Positions 7,308 through 14,738 of a stretch of 21,397 bases of DNA are shown in pieces. Positions within the stretch are counted from its first letter, which is position 1. Each line of letters opens with the position of its first letter. Below the pieces are notes generated by a model, which saw only the letters and a list, made by a program, of their open reading frames with translations, did no database searches and was not told where the DNA came from. Source of the stretch: Porphyromonadaceae bacterium UBA3318 (GTDB taxonomy: Bacteria > Bacteroidota > Bacteroidia > Bacteroidales > Muribaculaceae). The DNA lies in assembly GCA_002361235.1 (NCBI GenBank), contig DESI01000003.1, positions 16,230 through 37,626 of the forward strand, written 5' to 3'. A program made the translations under genes and the position numbers.

Positions 7308-7730
7308 AATAAATCGGGGAGCCGGGCACGCACAGCCCGGCTCCCTTCTGCTTCATGATATGTTATGTAAGATAAGGTTTGGTAGGTTATCGCTGCCCTC
7401 CGATTCCCGTGGAAAGCGTTAATGGGTTGTTATGCGAAAAGCGCGGGAATCTCTACATTCTGCCGTCCCGCTTAACGAGGCTTCTCGCATTGCCCACTGA
7501 TACAGGACGGCAATGCAAGAATACCCACGCTTGCTATATGCATACATACCCCCGGACTGCACCCTGTGATAAGGTGCGGTCCGGATGGCTTTCGCATACC
7601 AAGGAGGGCGTCCGCACTGCCTGCTCCTTGACATCAGTTTAGAATTTTGCGAGAATTCCGTTAAGTCAAGAATCAAGCGTCACGTAACGCTTTATAATAT
7701 TATATAATTGCAAGGGCTTATTCCCTTTGC
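7308..7730 (-). ncRNA. Candidate structured non-coding RNA, about 420 nt, class unassigned
   Basis: A perfect promoter (7735-7765) and a strong intrinsic terminator (7317-7345) delimit this stretch on the minus strand, and no convincing protein lies between. In order, the RNA can form: a 5' hairpin GCAAAGGG/CCCTTGC; AAGCGT/ACGCTT; CTTGAC/GTCAAG enclosing GAATT/AATTC; CAAGGAG/CTCCTTG; CCGGAC-GCACC/GGTGC-GTCCGG (7552-7584); GCATTGCC/GGCAATGC (7487-7516); and GCGGGA/TCCCGC. I checked for hallmarks of tmRNA, RNase P RNA, SRP RNA and hammerhead ribozymes and found none; 6S RNA is shorter and I see no clear match. The only minus-strand frame of any length (85 codons, 7419-7676, TTG start) has no domain or signal. 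Confidence 0.5.
7317..7345 (-). terminator. Strong intrinsic terminator of the RNA candidate
   Basis: Perfect 11-bp GC-rich stem (GGGAGCCGGGC at 7317-7327, GCCCGGCTCCC at 7335-7345) with a 7-base loop, followed on the minus strand by CGATTTATTTTA. The T-rich side is on the minus-strand exit, so it terminates transcripts coming from 7730. Confidence 0.85.
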
Positions 7731-7734
7731 GATG

Positions 7735-7765
7735 CAAAGATAGTCTATTTATCCGATTCCCCAAA
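7735..7765 (-). promoter_or_regulatory. Promoter of the RNA candidate
   Basis: Minus-strand TTTG (7762-7765), 19-base spacer, perfect -7 box TATCTTTG (7735-7742). The predicted start near 7728-7731 coincides with the first base of a stable 5' hairpin, as in many stable small RNAs. It lies about 60 bases past the dusB stop. Confidence 0.75.
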
Positions 7766-7825
7766 AACTAATCGGAATTATTTTTTCGCTCCGGGTTCTT
7801 AATCCAGCCTAATCCAGGCGTTGGT

Positions 7826-8809
7826 TCAGGCGTCGAGCCATTTGGATCTGATTTCGTCGAGGAGGTCGAGGAGTTCCTGCTCGTGCTCGATGCGGAGCAT
7901 GCGGATGCGGGTCTGGCGGAAGTCGGGGAGTCCCTTGAACAGCGGCGACGCGGCGAGATGGCGGCGGATGTGGAGTATGCCCCGGTATTCGTCGATGCGG
8001 TCGATGCTCTCGCGTATCTGGCGCTTCAGCAAGTCCAGTTTTTCGGGCACGCTGAGAGGCGTGTACGCGCCGGTGTCGAGCATCCGGCGCACGTCGTGGA
8101 ATATCCAGGGCGCTCCGAACGACGCGCGCCCTATCATGATGGCGTCCACGCCGTAGGTGTCGAAGGCGTCCCGGGCCTGTTCCGGGGTGCAGATGTCGCC
8201 GTTGCCGATTATGGGTATCTCCATCTCGGGATTGGCCTTAAGCTCGCCTATCAGCGTCCAGTCGGCCTGTCCGGTGTACATCTGGCTGCGTGTGCGGCCA
8301 TGCACCGCCAGCGCCTTGATGCCGCATTCCTGCAGGCGCGGGCCGAGGTCGCATATTATCTTGTTCTCGCAGTCCCAGCCCAGGCGCGTCTTGGCCGTGA
8401 CGGGAAGCGAAACGGCCTTTACAACGCGGCGCGTGATGTCAAGCATCTTGGGAATGTCGCGCAGCATACCGGCGCCGGCTCCCTTGGCGGCCACTTTCTT
8501 GACCGGGCAGCCGAAATTGATGTCGATGATGTCGGGTCCGGCCTGCTCGACAATCTGCGCCGCCTGCACCATGGCGTCGGCATCGCGGCCATATATCTGG
8601 ATGGCCACGGGGCGCTCGCGGTCGTTTACGGCAAGCTTGCGCGTGGTGGACTTGATGTCGCGCACCAGCGCCTCGGCCGAGACGAACTCGGTATATACCA
8701 GTCCGGCTCCCTGCTCGCGGCATATCAGACGGAACGACGGGTCGGTCACATCCTCCATCGGCGCCAACAGCACCGGGCGTTCTCCTAAATCAATATCGGC
8801 TATCTTCAT
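7826..8809 (-). CDS. dusB: tRNA-dihydrouridine synthase DusB
   Basis: A 327-residue flavoenzyme that reduces uridine to dihydrouridine in the tRNA D-loop with NAD(P)H and FMN. The TIM-barrel start reads RPVLLAPMEDVTDPSFR (11-27). The catalytic cysteine is C101 in DINFGCPVKK, followed by GAGAGMLRD. VTAKTRLGWD, ALAVHGRTRSQMYTG and IIGNGDICTPEQA give the FMN- and RNA-contact motifs, and the C-terminal ~70 residues form the helical tRNA-binding domain. Length and motifs fit the DusB subfamily and all key residues are present. It starts 18 bases after the stop of the M16 peptidase gene on the same strand, so the two are probably co-transcribed. Confidence 0.96.
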   Translation of the reverse strand: MKIADIDLGERPVLLAPMEDVTDPSFRLICREQGAGLVYTEFVSAEALVRDIKSTTRKLAVNDRERPVAIQIYGRDADAMVQAAQIVEQAGPDIIDINFGCPVKKVAAKGAGAGMLRDIPKMLDITRRVVKAVSLPVTAKTRLGWDCENKIICDLGPRLQECGIKALAVHGRTRSQMYTGQADWTLIGELKANPEMEIPIIGNGDICTPEQARDAFDTYGVDAIMIGRASFGAPWIFHDVRRMLDTGAYTPLSVPEKLDLLKRQIRESIDRIDEYRGILHIRRHLAASPLFKGLPDFRQTRIRMLRIEHEQELLDLLDEIRSKWLDA

Positions 8810-8827
8810 ATCAGTGTGAGTCGGTAT

Positions 8828-10036
8828 TTATAACAGTGTGAGTCTGGACAAATCAGCTTCGGTAATCATTTCGGCGCACCGGCGCACCTGTTCGGCGGTG
8901 ACTTCGCGGATGTGGTCGCTGATGTAACGCAGGTCGCGCACCTCGTCGTACAGCAACAGCGAGCGGCCCAGCTCCATGGCGCAGTTCTCGCGGTTGTCGC
9001 TCAGCACGTCGAGCTGGCCGCAATACTGGTCGCGCACCTGTGCGAAGGCGCGTGGCGACAACGGTTTGTCGGCCATGCGGCGTATCTGGTCGCGGATTAT
9101 GCGCCCGCATCGTTTCACAGTGGATTTGTCAGAACCGAAATATACGGTAAACGTGCCGCAGTCGGACAGCATTACCACATTCGATTCGATGGAATACACC
9201 AGGCCACGCTTCTCGCGAATTTCCTGACAGAGCCTGGAATTGAGCGCGGGACCTCCCAATACGTTGTTGAACAGCATCATGGCGTAACGCATCGGGTCGT
9301 GGCGCCCGGGTATGCGGCACCCGCAAATGGTATTGGCCTGCGAGTTGTCGCGTTCGCTGACTTTCTCGAAAACGGGCGGCACGGCCGGTGCGATGCGGTT
9401 GTGCACGGGTGCCGGATGATTCATGTCGCCGAAATAGCGCTCGGCGAGTTTCAGGGCCTTGTCGGGATTCGGGTCCACGCAGTATAGCACCATGTTTGCC
9501 GGCACATAGAATCGGTCGAGGAAATCGCGGGCTACCGTGCCGTCAAGCCGGCGCACGGATTCCTCGGAACCCAGTATGTTATGTGCCATGCCTGAACCGG
9601 CATAGATTCCCTCGTCGAATTCGTCGAACACCGCCTCCGACGGTGAGTCGTAGTAGGAGTGTATTTCCTCTATTATTATATCGCGCTCGCGCTCCACGTC
9701 GGCGGTGGGAAACGAGGCGTTCTTAACCAGGTCGGCCAACAGTTCAAGGGCGCGGTCGGCATAACCGGCCGGCGCGATGGTATAGAGCATGGTCAGCTCC
9801 TTGGTGGTGTACGCGTTGAGTTCGCCGCCGATGCTTTCCATGCGGTTGGAGATATGCCAGGCGCGGCGGTGGCGCGTACCCTTGAATATGGTATGCTCCA
9901 GGAAGTGCGCCAGTCCCGGCGCGTCGGGATAATCGTCGCGGCTGCCGGCGTTCACCGCCAGGCCTATGTAGCTCACGGCTCCTGTGCTGTGCTGCGCCAC
10001 GCAGCGAAGTCCGTTGGATAATGTAGTGACCGTCAT
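8828..10036 (-). CDS. M16-family zinc metallopeptidase
   Basis: A 402-residue pitrilysin/processing-peptidase-type protein. The inverted zinc motif is HFLEH (H44, E47, H48), and the third ligand E124 lies 76 residues on (IIIEEIHSYYDSP), as expected for active M16 enzymes. The N-terminal half carries the catalytic domain (GLAHFLEHTIFKGT, GGELNAYTTKE). The C-terminal half is the inactive partner domain with the typical GGPALNSRLCQEIREKRGLVYS (read as GGPALNSRL and REKRGLVYS). No signal peptide is present, so a cytoplasmic role is likely. It precedes dusB by 18 bases. A 25-bp exact duplication lies just upstream of the start, and I see no consensus promoter there, so read-through from the TPR gene is possible. 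Confidence 0.95.
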   Translation of the reverse strand: MTVTTLSNGLRCVAQHSTGAVSYIGLAVNAGSRDDYPDAPGLAHFLEHTIFKGTRHRRAWHISNRMESIGGELNAYTTKELTMLYTIAPAGYADRALELLADLVKNASFPTADVERERDIIIEEIHSYYDSPSEAVFDEFDEGIYAGSGMAHNILGSEESVRRLDGTVARDFLDRFYVPANMVLYCVDPNPDKALKLAERYFGDMNHPAPVHNRIAPAVPPVFEKVSERDNSQANTICGCRIPGRHDPMRYAMMLFNNVLGGPALNSRLCQEIREKRGLVYSIESNVVMLSDCGTFTVYFGSDKSTVKRCGRIIRDQIRRMADKPLSPRAFAQVRDQYCGQLDVLSDNRENCAMELGRSLLLYDEVRDLRYISDHIREVTAEQVRRCAEMITEADLSRLTLL

Positions 10037-10046
10037 TTCAATACAG

Positions 10047-10096
10047 CCTTTGCCTTATGTCTATTTACAATCCTTTGCCTTATGTCTATTTACAAT
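10047..10096. repeat. Exact 25-bp tandem duplication
   Basis: The 25 bases 10047-10071 are repeated exactly at 10072-10096 (both read CCTTTGCCTTATG then TCTATTTACAAT). The pair sits 10 bases upstream of the M16 peptidase start and so changes its leader or the spacing from upstream signals. Confidence 0.97.
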
Positions 10097-10097
10097 A

Positions 10098-10127
10098 ATG
10101 AAGTCACCTTATGTAAGATGACTTCAT
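10098..10127 (-). terminator. Hairpin after the TPR gene
   Basis: Perfect 9-bp stem ATGAAGTCA/TGACTTCAT with a 12-base loop, 24 bases past the TPR gene stop. The minus-strand exit is A/T-rich (TATTGTAAATAG) but has no clean T run, so termination may be partial. Confidence 0.5.
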
Positions 10128-10151
10128 CGATATTGCTTATGAAAAGAATGT

Positions 10152-10835
10152 TTACTTTCCGAGGCGCGCGTTCTCGCGCTCGATGTAGGCGTCGATTGTC
10201 ATGCCGTTGCCGAGCTGGAACTTCGGGAAGTCCTTGGCTATCTTCTGATAGCATTCCAGAGCCTTCTGGTAGTTCTTCTGAGCGTCGTATACGTTGGCTT
10301 CCTTCAGCAGGACGCGGGGAACGATCTGCGAGTTGTTGTCAGCCTTGCCGATGGCCTTTTCGTAGCAGGAAATGGCCTTGTCATACTGCTTCAGGTTGAC
10401 GTAGCAGTCGCCTGTCAGCACGATTGCGTTGGCCTCCAGCACGGGTTCGCTGCTGCTGAAGCGCTCCAGATACTCGGCAGCCTCCTTATACTTGCCCTGA
10501 TTGTAGAGAGCTTCGCCTGCGGACAGGGCAGCCAACTTGCCGGCAGTGTTGCCCTTGTTCTCGTCGGCTACCTTCTTATATTGCGCCGCAGCTATCGAGT
10601 CGTTGCCGGCCGCGCTGATCTCAACCTGGTTGTAAGCCTCGTAAGCCTTGTTTACCTGCGGGGTGCGGAAGAAATACATATAGCCGATTATCAGAGCTGC
10701 GATTACGAAAACGCCTCCGACAATCCATCCTATCACCGTTTTGTTGTCAGCCAGTTTCTGGCCTGCGTTGGTCAGCGTCTCGTTTACGTTCTCAATCGCT
10801 GTTTTCTCTTCCTGTTTGTCGTTATTTTGTGCCAT
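10152..10835 (-). CDS. Membrane-anchored tetratricopeptide repeat protein
   Basis: A 227-residue protein with a basic/acidic N-terminus, one transmembrane helix at about 34-56 (VIGWIVGGVFVIAALIIGYM) and a periplasmic TPR-like domain. TPR-type helices are visible at about 100-180 (AALSAGEALYNQGKYKEAAEYLE, given as AALSAGEALYNQ and GKYKEAAEYLE; then GDCYVNLKQYDKAISCYEKA) and 185-215 (EANVYDAQKNYQKALECYQKI). The architecture matches the YfgM-like TPR proteins of Bacteroidetes; a role as ancillary translocon or envelope chaperone scaffold is inference from the E. coli family. It has its own promoter at 10886-10916. Confidence 0.85.
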   Translation of the reverse strand: MAQNNDKQEEKTAIENVNETLTNAGQKLADNKTVIGWIVGGVFVIAALIIGYMYFFRTPQVNKAYEAYNQVEISAAGNDSIAAAQYKKVADENKGNTAGKLAALSAGEALYNQGKYKEAAEYLERFSSSEPVLEANAIVLTGDCYVNLKQYDKAISCYEKAIGKADNNSQIVPRVLLKEANVYDAQKNYQKALECYQKIAKDFPKFQLGNGMTIDAYIERENARLGK

Positions 10836-10885
10836 TGCGGTTTAATTTTCAAACTTATGCGCGCCTGATTGGCGCATTCAACGCG

Positions 10886-10916
10886 CAAAGTTAATAAAAA
10901 AACCGCTAATTACAAA
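10886..10916 (-). promoter_or_regulatory. Promoter of the TPR gene
   Basis: Minus-strand TTTG (10913-10916), 19 bases, perfect TAACTTTG (10886-10893). The ~45-nt leader contains a small GCGCC/GGCGC hairpin at 10861-10875. Confidence 0.75.
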
Positions 10917-10933
10917 CTTTTGTGCCAACGAAT

Positions 10934-10966
10934 CGGCAACGGAACGGCAATGGAACGCTCACGGAA
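10934..10966. repeat. 11-bp tandem repeat, three copies
   Basis: Units CGGCAACGGAA, CGGCAATGGAA and CGCTCACGGAA abut at 10934, 10945 and 10956. They are non-coding and sit between the Gly/Trp-rich protein gene and the TPR gene promoter. Confidence 0.75.
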
Positions 10967-11006
10967 CGTCTCAGCTATCACCCAAAGTGGCTAAACGTTT
11001 ATTACA

Positions 11007-11585
11007 TCACAGGTTGAAATAGAAAGTGCCGGTGGGCAATACGGTGTAGAAACTGTATTCCACATTGCGCAGCCGGTAATCGGTGCTGTAAGCCGGTTCG
11101 TCCACGCCCTTGTCCCACGAATCGGTCCAGGGATTCCAGGCGTTGAGCACGTTGACGGTATATTGCGCCCCGTTGTACTGGTAGCTGACCAACAGCGGCA
11201 CCACGCGCCACACTCCTTGAGCGTCATAACCGCAGGCTATGACCTTCTCGGTGCCCTGATTCTGGAAATTGTTAGTGACCTGCGGCGCCACCACGACGGT
11301 AGGCGAGTAATACGGCCCGTCGTACCACGGACTGCCCCATGCCGAAGGTGGTGGACTCGGAGCGAAAGCCGGGCCACCCCAGCCGCCACCCCAACCTGCG
11401 CCGCCACCCCAGCCGCCACCGGCCGGCTGGAAACCGCCGCCGCTGCCCGGCGCCGGCAACGAATTCTGGGCCATCAGCCCCGCAACTCCGAACAATAATG
11501 CCAAGGCCATCACCAGCCCCCTGAGTATCCGTCCCTTGAGTATCTGCCCTTTGGGTGTCAGCCCCTTTAGTATCGTGTGTTTCAT
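11007..11585 (-). CDS. Exported Gly/Trp-rich hypothetical protein
   Basis: A 192-residue protein of unknown function. A hydrophobic segment at about 24-38 (LVMALALLFGVAGLMAQ) gives a signal peptide, preceded by an unusually long basic n-region made of 5-residue repeats (ILKGL, TPKGQ, ILKGR, ILRGL). After the likely cleavage site come a Gly/Trp/Pro-rich linker (about 45-85) and a ~100-residue C-terminal domain rich in Tyr, Val and Trp (GVWRVVPLLVSYQYNG, VEYSFYTVLPTGTFYF). No cysteine pair or catalytic motif stands out. The start at 11585 is set by a strong Shine-Dalgarno sequence. No TAnnTTTG promoter is visible upstream. Confidence 0.7.
   Translation of the reverse strand: MKHTILKGLTPKGQILKGRILRGLVMALALLFGVAGLMAQNSLPAPGSGGGFQPAGGGWGGGAGWGGGWGGPAFAPSPPPSAWGSPWYDGPYYSPTVVVAPQVTNNFQNQGTEKVIACGYDAQGVWRVVPLLVSYQYNGAQYTVNVLNAWNPWTDSWDKGVDEPAYSTDYRLRNVEYSFYTVLPTGTFYFNL
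11514..11573 (-). repeat. 15-bp coding tandem repeat, four copies, in a signal peptide
   Basis: Four adjoining 15-bp units (11514, 11529, 11544, 11559) read on the minus strand as ILRGL, ILKGR, TPKGQ and ILKGL. They fill residues 5-24 of the Gly/Trp-rich protein, just before its hydrophobic export segment. Confidence 0.85.
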
Positions 11586-11590
11586 AGTTA

Positions 11591-11598
11591 TCCTCCTT
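11591..11598 (-). promoter_or_regulatory. Strong Shine-Dalgarno site
   Basis: The minus strand reads AAAAGGAGGATAACTATG, placing GGAGG six bases before the ATG at 11585. Most starts in this window, like most in Bacteroidetes, lack such a site; it fixes the start of the Gly/Trp-rich protein. Confidence 0.75.
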
Positions 11599-11672
11599 TT
11601 TTCTTAGAATAACAATCGACACACCCCGACGGTTGGCATCCAAGAGCCTTAAGGTGTGTACTATGACTGGAG

Positions 11673-11764
11673 GGGCGGTGTCCCCACCGCCCACATATTC
11701 ACACCCACAGGTTCACCGCCCATATATTGACATAGTCCATAGGTTGACGACGTGGACGTCGTCA
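11673..11764. repeat. Non-coding stretch with two hairpins and an imperfect ~29-bp repeat
   Basis: A perfect hairpin GGGCGGTG/CACCGCCC with a 4-base loop occupies 11673-11692. An imperfect direct repeat beginning CACCGCCCAYATATT occurs at 11685 and 11714. A second perfect hairpin TGACGACG/CGTCGTCA with a 4-base loop lies at 11745-11764. The stretch lies between the DUF4143 ATPase stop (11808) and the Gly/Trp-rich gene, and neither hairpin has a T run. Confidence 0.6.
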
Positions 11765-11807
11765 TTCCAGTCGCCGTCACACGGCCCATTTCCGTAGAAG
11801 GCAGCCC

Positions 11808-13085
11808 TCACTCAATGAGCCATTCCTGAGCGGAAACGATGTGGATAGTCTTGTCGGTTAGTTGCTCGTCGCGGGTCTGGGACATCGCTATCAGTGTGAG
11901 GTTGTCGCAGCGAAGTTTGTCGGAGGCTTCGGCTAATGCGGTCAGTTCCCGCTTCAAAGTCTTGGGATTGCCTATGTCAAGCGAAACTTGTATCAATTCC
12001 GTGACAATGCCATGAGACGCGACAACGAAATCGACCTCGCGCGATGTGGATTCCGGTCGATAGTAGTAGATGTCTTGATAGTCGGGATTCGTGCGTCGTA
12101 GCAATTCCATCATCACGACATTCTCAAGACGCCAGCCCAAATTCTCCGTTGCCAAAGCATTATGACGATAGGTCATGACACCTGTATCTATAATATATGC
12201 CTTTTCATTCGTGAGTCGTTGTCTGCTTTTGTATGAGAACTTACGTACCGGCTGAATGAGAAAGGCCTGGCATAGATAATCCACATACTTACGTATCGTC
12301 TTATCAGAAGCTATTCCGAGATTTTCGGACAAGTCCTTGATATTGATTATTTGACCGGCATTATTGATCAAATGGTTGGCAAGCATCTTCAAGGCATCGA
12401 CATTGGGGATCCTGAAACGTTTCTTGATATCTTTCGTAATGATGGCATTTATTATTCCTTCCACGTATGCCTGACGATTTGTGATGCCATCAAGTTCAGG
12501 GAATCCTCCTTCTATCAGATATTCATACAAGGCACTCTGCCGAGTAGCAACATTCTTGGTAGTGGGCAGATCAAGCGTCACTTTGCGAGCTTTACAAAAT
12601 TCCTTGAAAGAAAAAGGATAAAGCCGGATTTCATTATAGCGTCCGGTGAGATGAGTGGAGAGTTCAGAACTCAACAACCTGGCATTTGAGCCCGTTACAA
12701 ATACATGTAACCCCATGCGCAGGAGCCTGTTGACAAACAGATGCCAGCCGTCTACATTCTGAATTTCATCGAAGAAAAGATATCGCACGTCCGTACCATA
12801 TATGACGTAAAGTGTTTCCAAAACATCGTTCAGGTCCTTAACGGAAAGTTCAGCCAAACGGTCGTCGTCAAAATTGACATAGCCGTAATTCAACTGCTGT
12901 TTTTTCAACGCCATGTGGCACATGGTGGATTTACCACTACGCCTGACTCCGATTACTACCTGAGCCAATCTGCTGCCGAATTCAAATTGCTTTGCCTCGA
13001 AACGCTCCACATAATCGTCACCAATCAAAGTGGTAATTTCCTCACGTTGATCAAGCAATATCTGTAATAAACTCTGTTTGTCCAT
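11808..13085 (-). CDS. ATP-binding protein, AAA + DUF4143
   Basis: A 425-residue cytoplasmic ATPase of the family with an N-terminal AAA domain and C-terminal DUF4143. The Walker A motif is GVRRSGKST (46-54) and Walker B is YLFFDEIQN (102-110). A sensor-like VTGSNARLLSSELSTHLTGR (read as VTGSNARLL and STHLTGR) follows, then a winged-helix-like middle and the DUF4143 region with YYRPESTSREVDFVV. An in-frame ATG at 13118 lies upstream of the predicted transcription start (about 13098), so I choose MDKQ at 13085. The biological role of these abundant proteins is unknown. It has its own promoter and stands alone. Confidence 0.92.
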   Translation of the reverse strand: MDKQSLLQILLDQREEITTLIGDDYVERFEAKQFEFGSRLAQVVIGVRRSGKSTMCHMALKKQQLNYGYVNFDDDRLAELSVKDLNDVLETLYVIYGTDVRYLFFDEIQNVDGWHLFVNRLLRMGLHVFVTGSNARLLSSELSTHLTGRYNEIRLYPFSFKEFCKARKVTLDLPTTKNVATRQSALYEYLIEGGFPELDGITNRQAYVEGIINAIITKDIKKRFRIPNVDALKMLANHLINNAGQIINIKDLSENLGIASDKTIRKYVDYLCQAFLIQPVRKFSYKSRQRLTNEKAYIIDTGVMTYRHNALATENLGWRLENVVMMELLRRTNPDYQDIYYYRPESTSREVDFVVASHGIVTELIQVSLDIGNPKTLKRELTALAEASDKLRCDNLTLIAMSQTRDEQLTDKTIHIVSAQEWLIE

Positions 13086-13104
13086 AATGTGCTGAGTTGC
13101 TGTG

Positions 13105-13136
13105 CAAAAATAACACAAACTCCGCTAAATTACAAA
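13105..13136 (-). promoter_or_regulatory. Promoter of the DUF4143 ATPase
   Basis: Minus-strand TTTG (13133-13136), 20 bases, perfect TATTTTTG (13105-13112). The predicted start near 13098 leaves a leader of about a dozen bases and excludes the upstream ATG at 13118. Confidence 0.78.
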
Positions 13137-13164
13137 TTTTTTTCTGGCTGAGCTCAGGCTAAAC

Positions 13165-13178
13165 TCCGATAAATCGGA
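13165..13178. repeat. Small inverted repeat TCCGAT/ATCGGA, copy 1
   Basis: The palindrome TCCGATAAATCGGA is followed on the plus strand by ATTTTT. A near copy lies at 13229-13242, and a further half site ACTCCGATAA at 13195-13204. It may be a weak terminator or a binding-site array between the two flanking genes. Confidence 0.5.
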
Positions 13179-13228
13179 ATTTTTGAGGCTTTAAACTCCG
13201 ATAATATGCTTAAAATGTGTTAACAAAT

Positions 13229-13242
13229 TCCGATAGATCGGA
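13229..13242 (-). terminator. Possible terminator after the GHL10 gene (inverted repeat copy 2)
   Basis: TCCGATAGATCGGA lies eight bases past the stop at 13250; the minus strand continues ATTTGTTAAC. The stem is short (5-6 bp), so strength is uncertain. Confidence 0.45.
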
Positions 13243-13249
13243 GGCTTGC

Positions 13250-14737
13250 TTACTTGACGTAGAGGAAGATGGGGTCGGATTCGCGGTTGAGGCGGTCGAG
13301 GGAGGTGACGGCGTAGCTGAGGCCGGGCTCGGGGTTGGCGATGCGCACACGGTGGAAGGGGGTCAGCGCCACGATGGCCTGGCTGTTGCTGATGTCTAAC
13401 TTCTCGCCGGGCAGGAACTCGTACACCACAAAACGGATGGCGTCGTCGGCTTTCTCTTCGCGACCATTGGCCGGCGCGTCCCACGACAGGAACGAGCCTT
13501 CGTCCGACTTCTCAAGCTCAATCTTCTTCACTGATTTCGGTCCTTTGCCGGGACCTTTGTACACGGGAGGTAAGGCGATAGTTGACTGATACTTCTTGGC
13601 CAGCGAATCGGCCGCGCCCTTGTAGTTGCCTGTCACCCAGTAGCCGTGCCACCACACGTTGCCGCCTACGTTCTTAAGGTTGCGCGACAGCGTCACCTTC
13701 GTGTCAAGCTCGTTGCGGTCGTGGTTCTTGGGGTCGGCCGAATCCATGGTGCGTTTCACGTCCTGACCGATGTACAGGTCGGTGTTGTGGATGTTGTCGT
13801 TCCACCATTTCACGAGTTTGCGGCTCGGAGCGGCTGCCTGGTCAAGACTCCAGTATAGCTGCGGCACGACATAGTCCACCCATCCCTTCTGGTCCCAAAG
13901 CAGAACGTCGGCATACAGGTCGTCGTAGTTCTGCAGCCCGGTACTCTCCGAACCACGCGGATCCGTGCGTTTGTTGCGCCAGATGCCGAACGGGCTGATG
14001 CCGAAACGCACCCAGGGCTTTTCCTTCTTGATGGTGGTGTACAGCTGTTCTATCAGCAAGTCCACATTGTGGCGGCGCCAGTCGTTGCGGTTCATGCCGT
14101 TGCCCTTGCGCAGATAGCTCGCATCGTCCGGTATGGCTTTTCCCGGAGCGGGGTAGGGATAGAAATAGTCGTCGATATGTATGGCGTCCACATCATAACG
14201 ATGCGTTATGTCCTTCACAACTTCGCAGATAAAGTCGCGGTTCTCCTGATAGGCGGGGTCGAACAGAATCTGGCCGTTGTAACGGAAGAAACGTTGCGGC
14301 TCCATGTTGCTGATATGGCTTTTGGGCAGAATCTCCTTGGCCGTCGAGGTCACCCGGTACGGGTTGAGCCAGGCGTGAAACTCCATGCCGCGCTTGTGCG
14401 CCTCCTGGATGGCGAACTCCATCGGGTCCCACATCGGATTCGGCGCTTTGCCACGCTTGCCTGTCAGCCACGCGCTCCAGGGCTCCAGGTCAGACTTATA
14501 CACCGCATCGGCAGTGGGCCGCACCTGGAAAATCACGGCATTGCAGCCGGCGCGCTGCAGCTTGTCGATCTGATCCACGATATATTGCTTGGCCTGCGCG
14601 GTGGTCTTGTTCTGCCACTGCGTCTGGCCTATGACATGCAGCCACGCGCCGCGAAACTCGCGCTTGGGATTGTCCAGGGCCAGGGAGCAACCGAAGAAGG
14701 AGAGGACAGTGAGTACGGTGATAAGTAAATGCTTCAT
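13250..14737 (-). CDS. Glycoside hydrolase-like protein, GHL10 / DUF187 family
   Basis: A 495-residue exported protein related to E. coli DigH (YddW), which cleaves glycan strands of peptidoglycan stripped of stem peptides; activity here is inferred from family. The signal peptide is MKHLLITVLTVLSFFGCSLA; the Cys could make it a lipoprotein although the lipobox is imperfect. The TIM-barrel domain (about 27-370) shows REFRGAWLHVIG, GCNAVIFQVRPTADAVY, FHAWLNPYRVT, VDAIHIDDYFYPYP and DYVVPQLYWS. A fibronectin-like domain closes the protein (about 403-495). It starts one base after the DUF2400 gene stop, so it is the last gene of a four-gene unit. Confidence 0.93.
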   Translation of the reverse strand: MKHLLITVLTVLSFFGCSLALDNPKREFRGAWLHVIGQTQWQNKTTAQAKQYIVDQIDKLQRAGCNAVIFQVRPTADAVYKSDLEPWSAWLTGKRGKAPNPMWDPMEFAIQEAHKRGMEFHAWLNPYRVTSTAKEILPKSHISNMEPQRFFRYNGQILFDPAYQENRDFICEVVKDITHRYDVDAIHIDDYFYPYPAPGKAIPDDASYLRKGNGMNRNDWRRHNVDLLIEQLYTTIKKEKPWVRFGISPFGIWRNKRTDPRGSESTGLQNYDDLYADVLLWDQKGWVDYVVPQLYWSLDQAAAPSRKLVKWWNDNIHNTDLYIGQDVKRTMDSADPKNHDRNELDTKVTLSRNLKNVGGNVWWHGYWVTGNYKGAADSLAKKYQSTIALPPVYKGPGKGPKSVKKIELEKSDEGSFLSWDAPANGREEKADDAIRFVVYEFLPGEKLDISNSQAIVALTPFHRVRIANPEPGLSYAVTSLDRLNRESDPIFLYVK

Positions 14738-14738
14738 T

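Noticed and set aside
7174..7356. 60-codon minus-strand frame starting MKQKGAGLC
   Set aside because: It reads straight through the intrinsic terminator hairpin and has no gene-like features.
7419..7676. 85-codon minus-strand frame inside the RNA candidate (and an 87-codon plus-strand frame at 7379-7642)
   Set aside because: TTG start for the minus frame, no signal or domain, and overlapping strong hairpins; RNA structure explains the sequence better. Conservation would decide.
7753..7790. Plus-strand hairpin CCGATT/AATCGG followed by a T run, beside the RNA promoter
   Set aside because: Stem of only six A/T-rich pairs and no plus-strand gene upstream that needs it; could be chance.
7883..8788. 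Plus-strand frames opposite dusB
   Set aside because: Antisense shadows of dusB with no recognisable features.
8812..8844. Repeated CAGTGTGAGTC at 8812 and 8834, flanking the M16 stop
   Set aside because: Only 11 bp, one copy within coding sequence; likely a tiny local duplication with no evident function.
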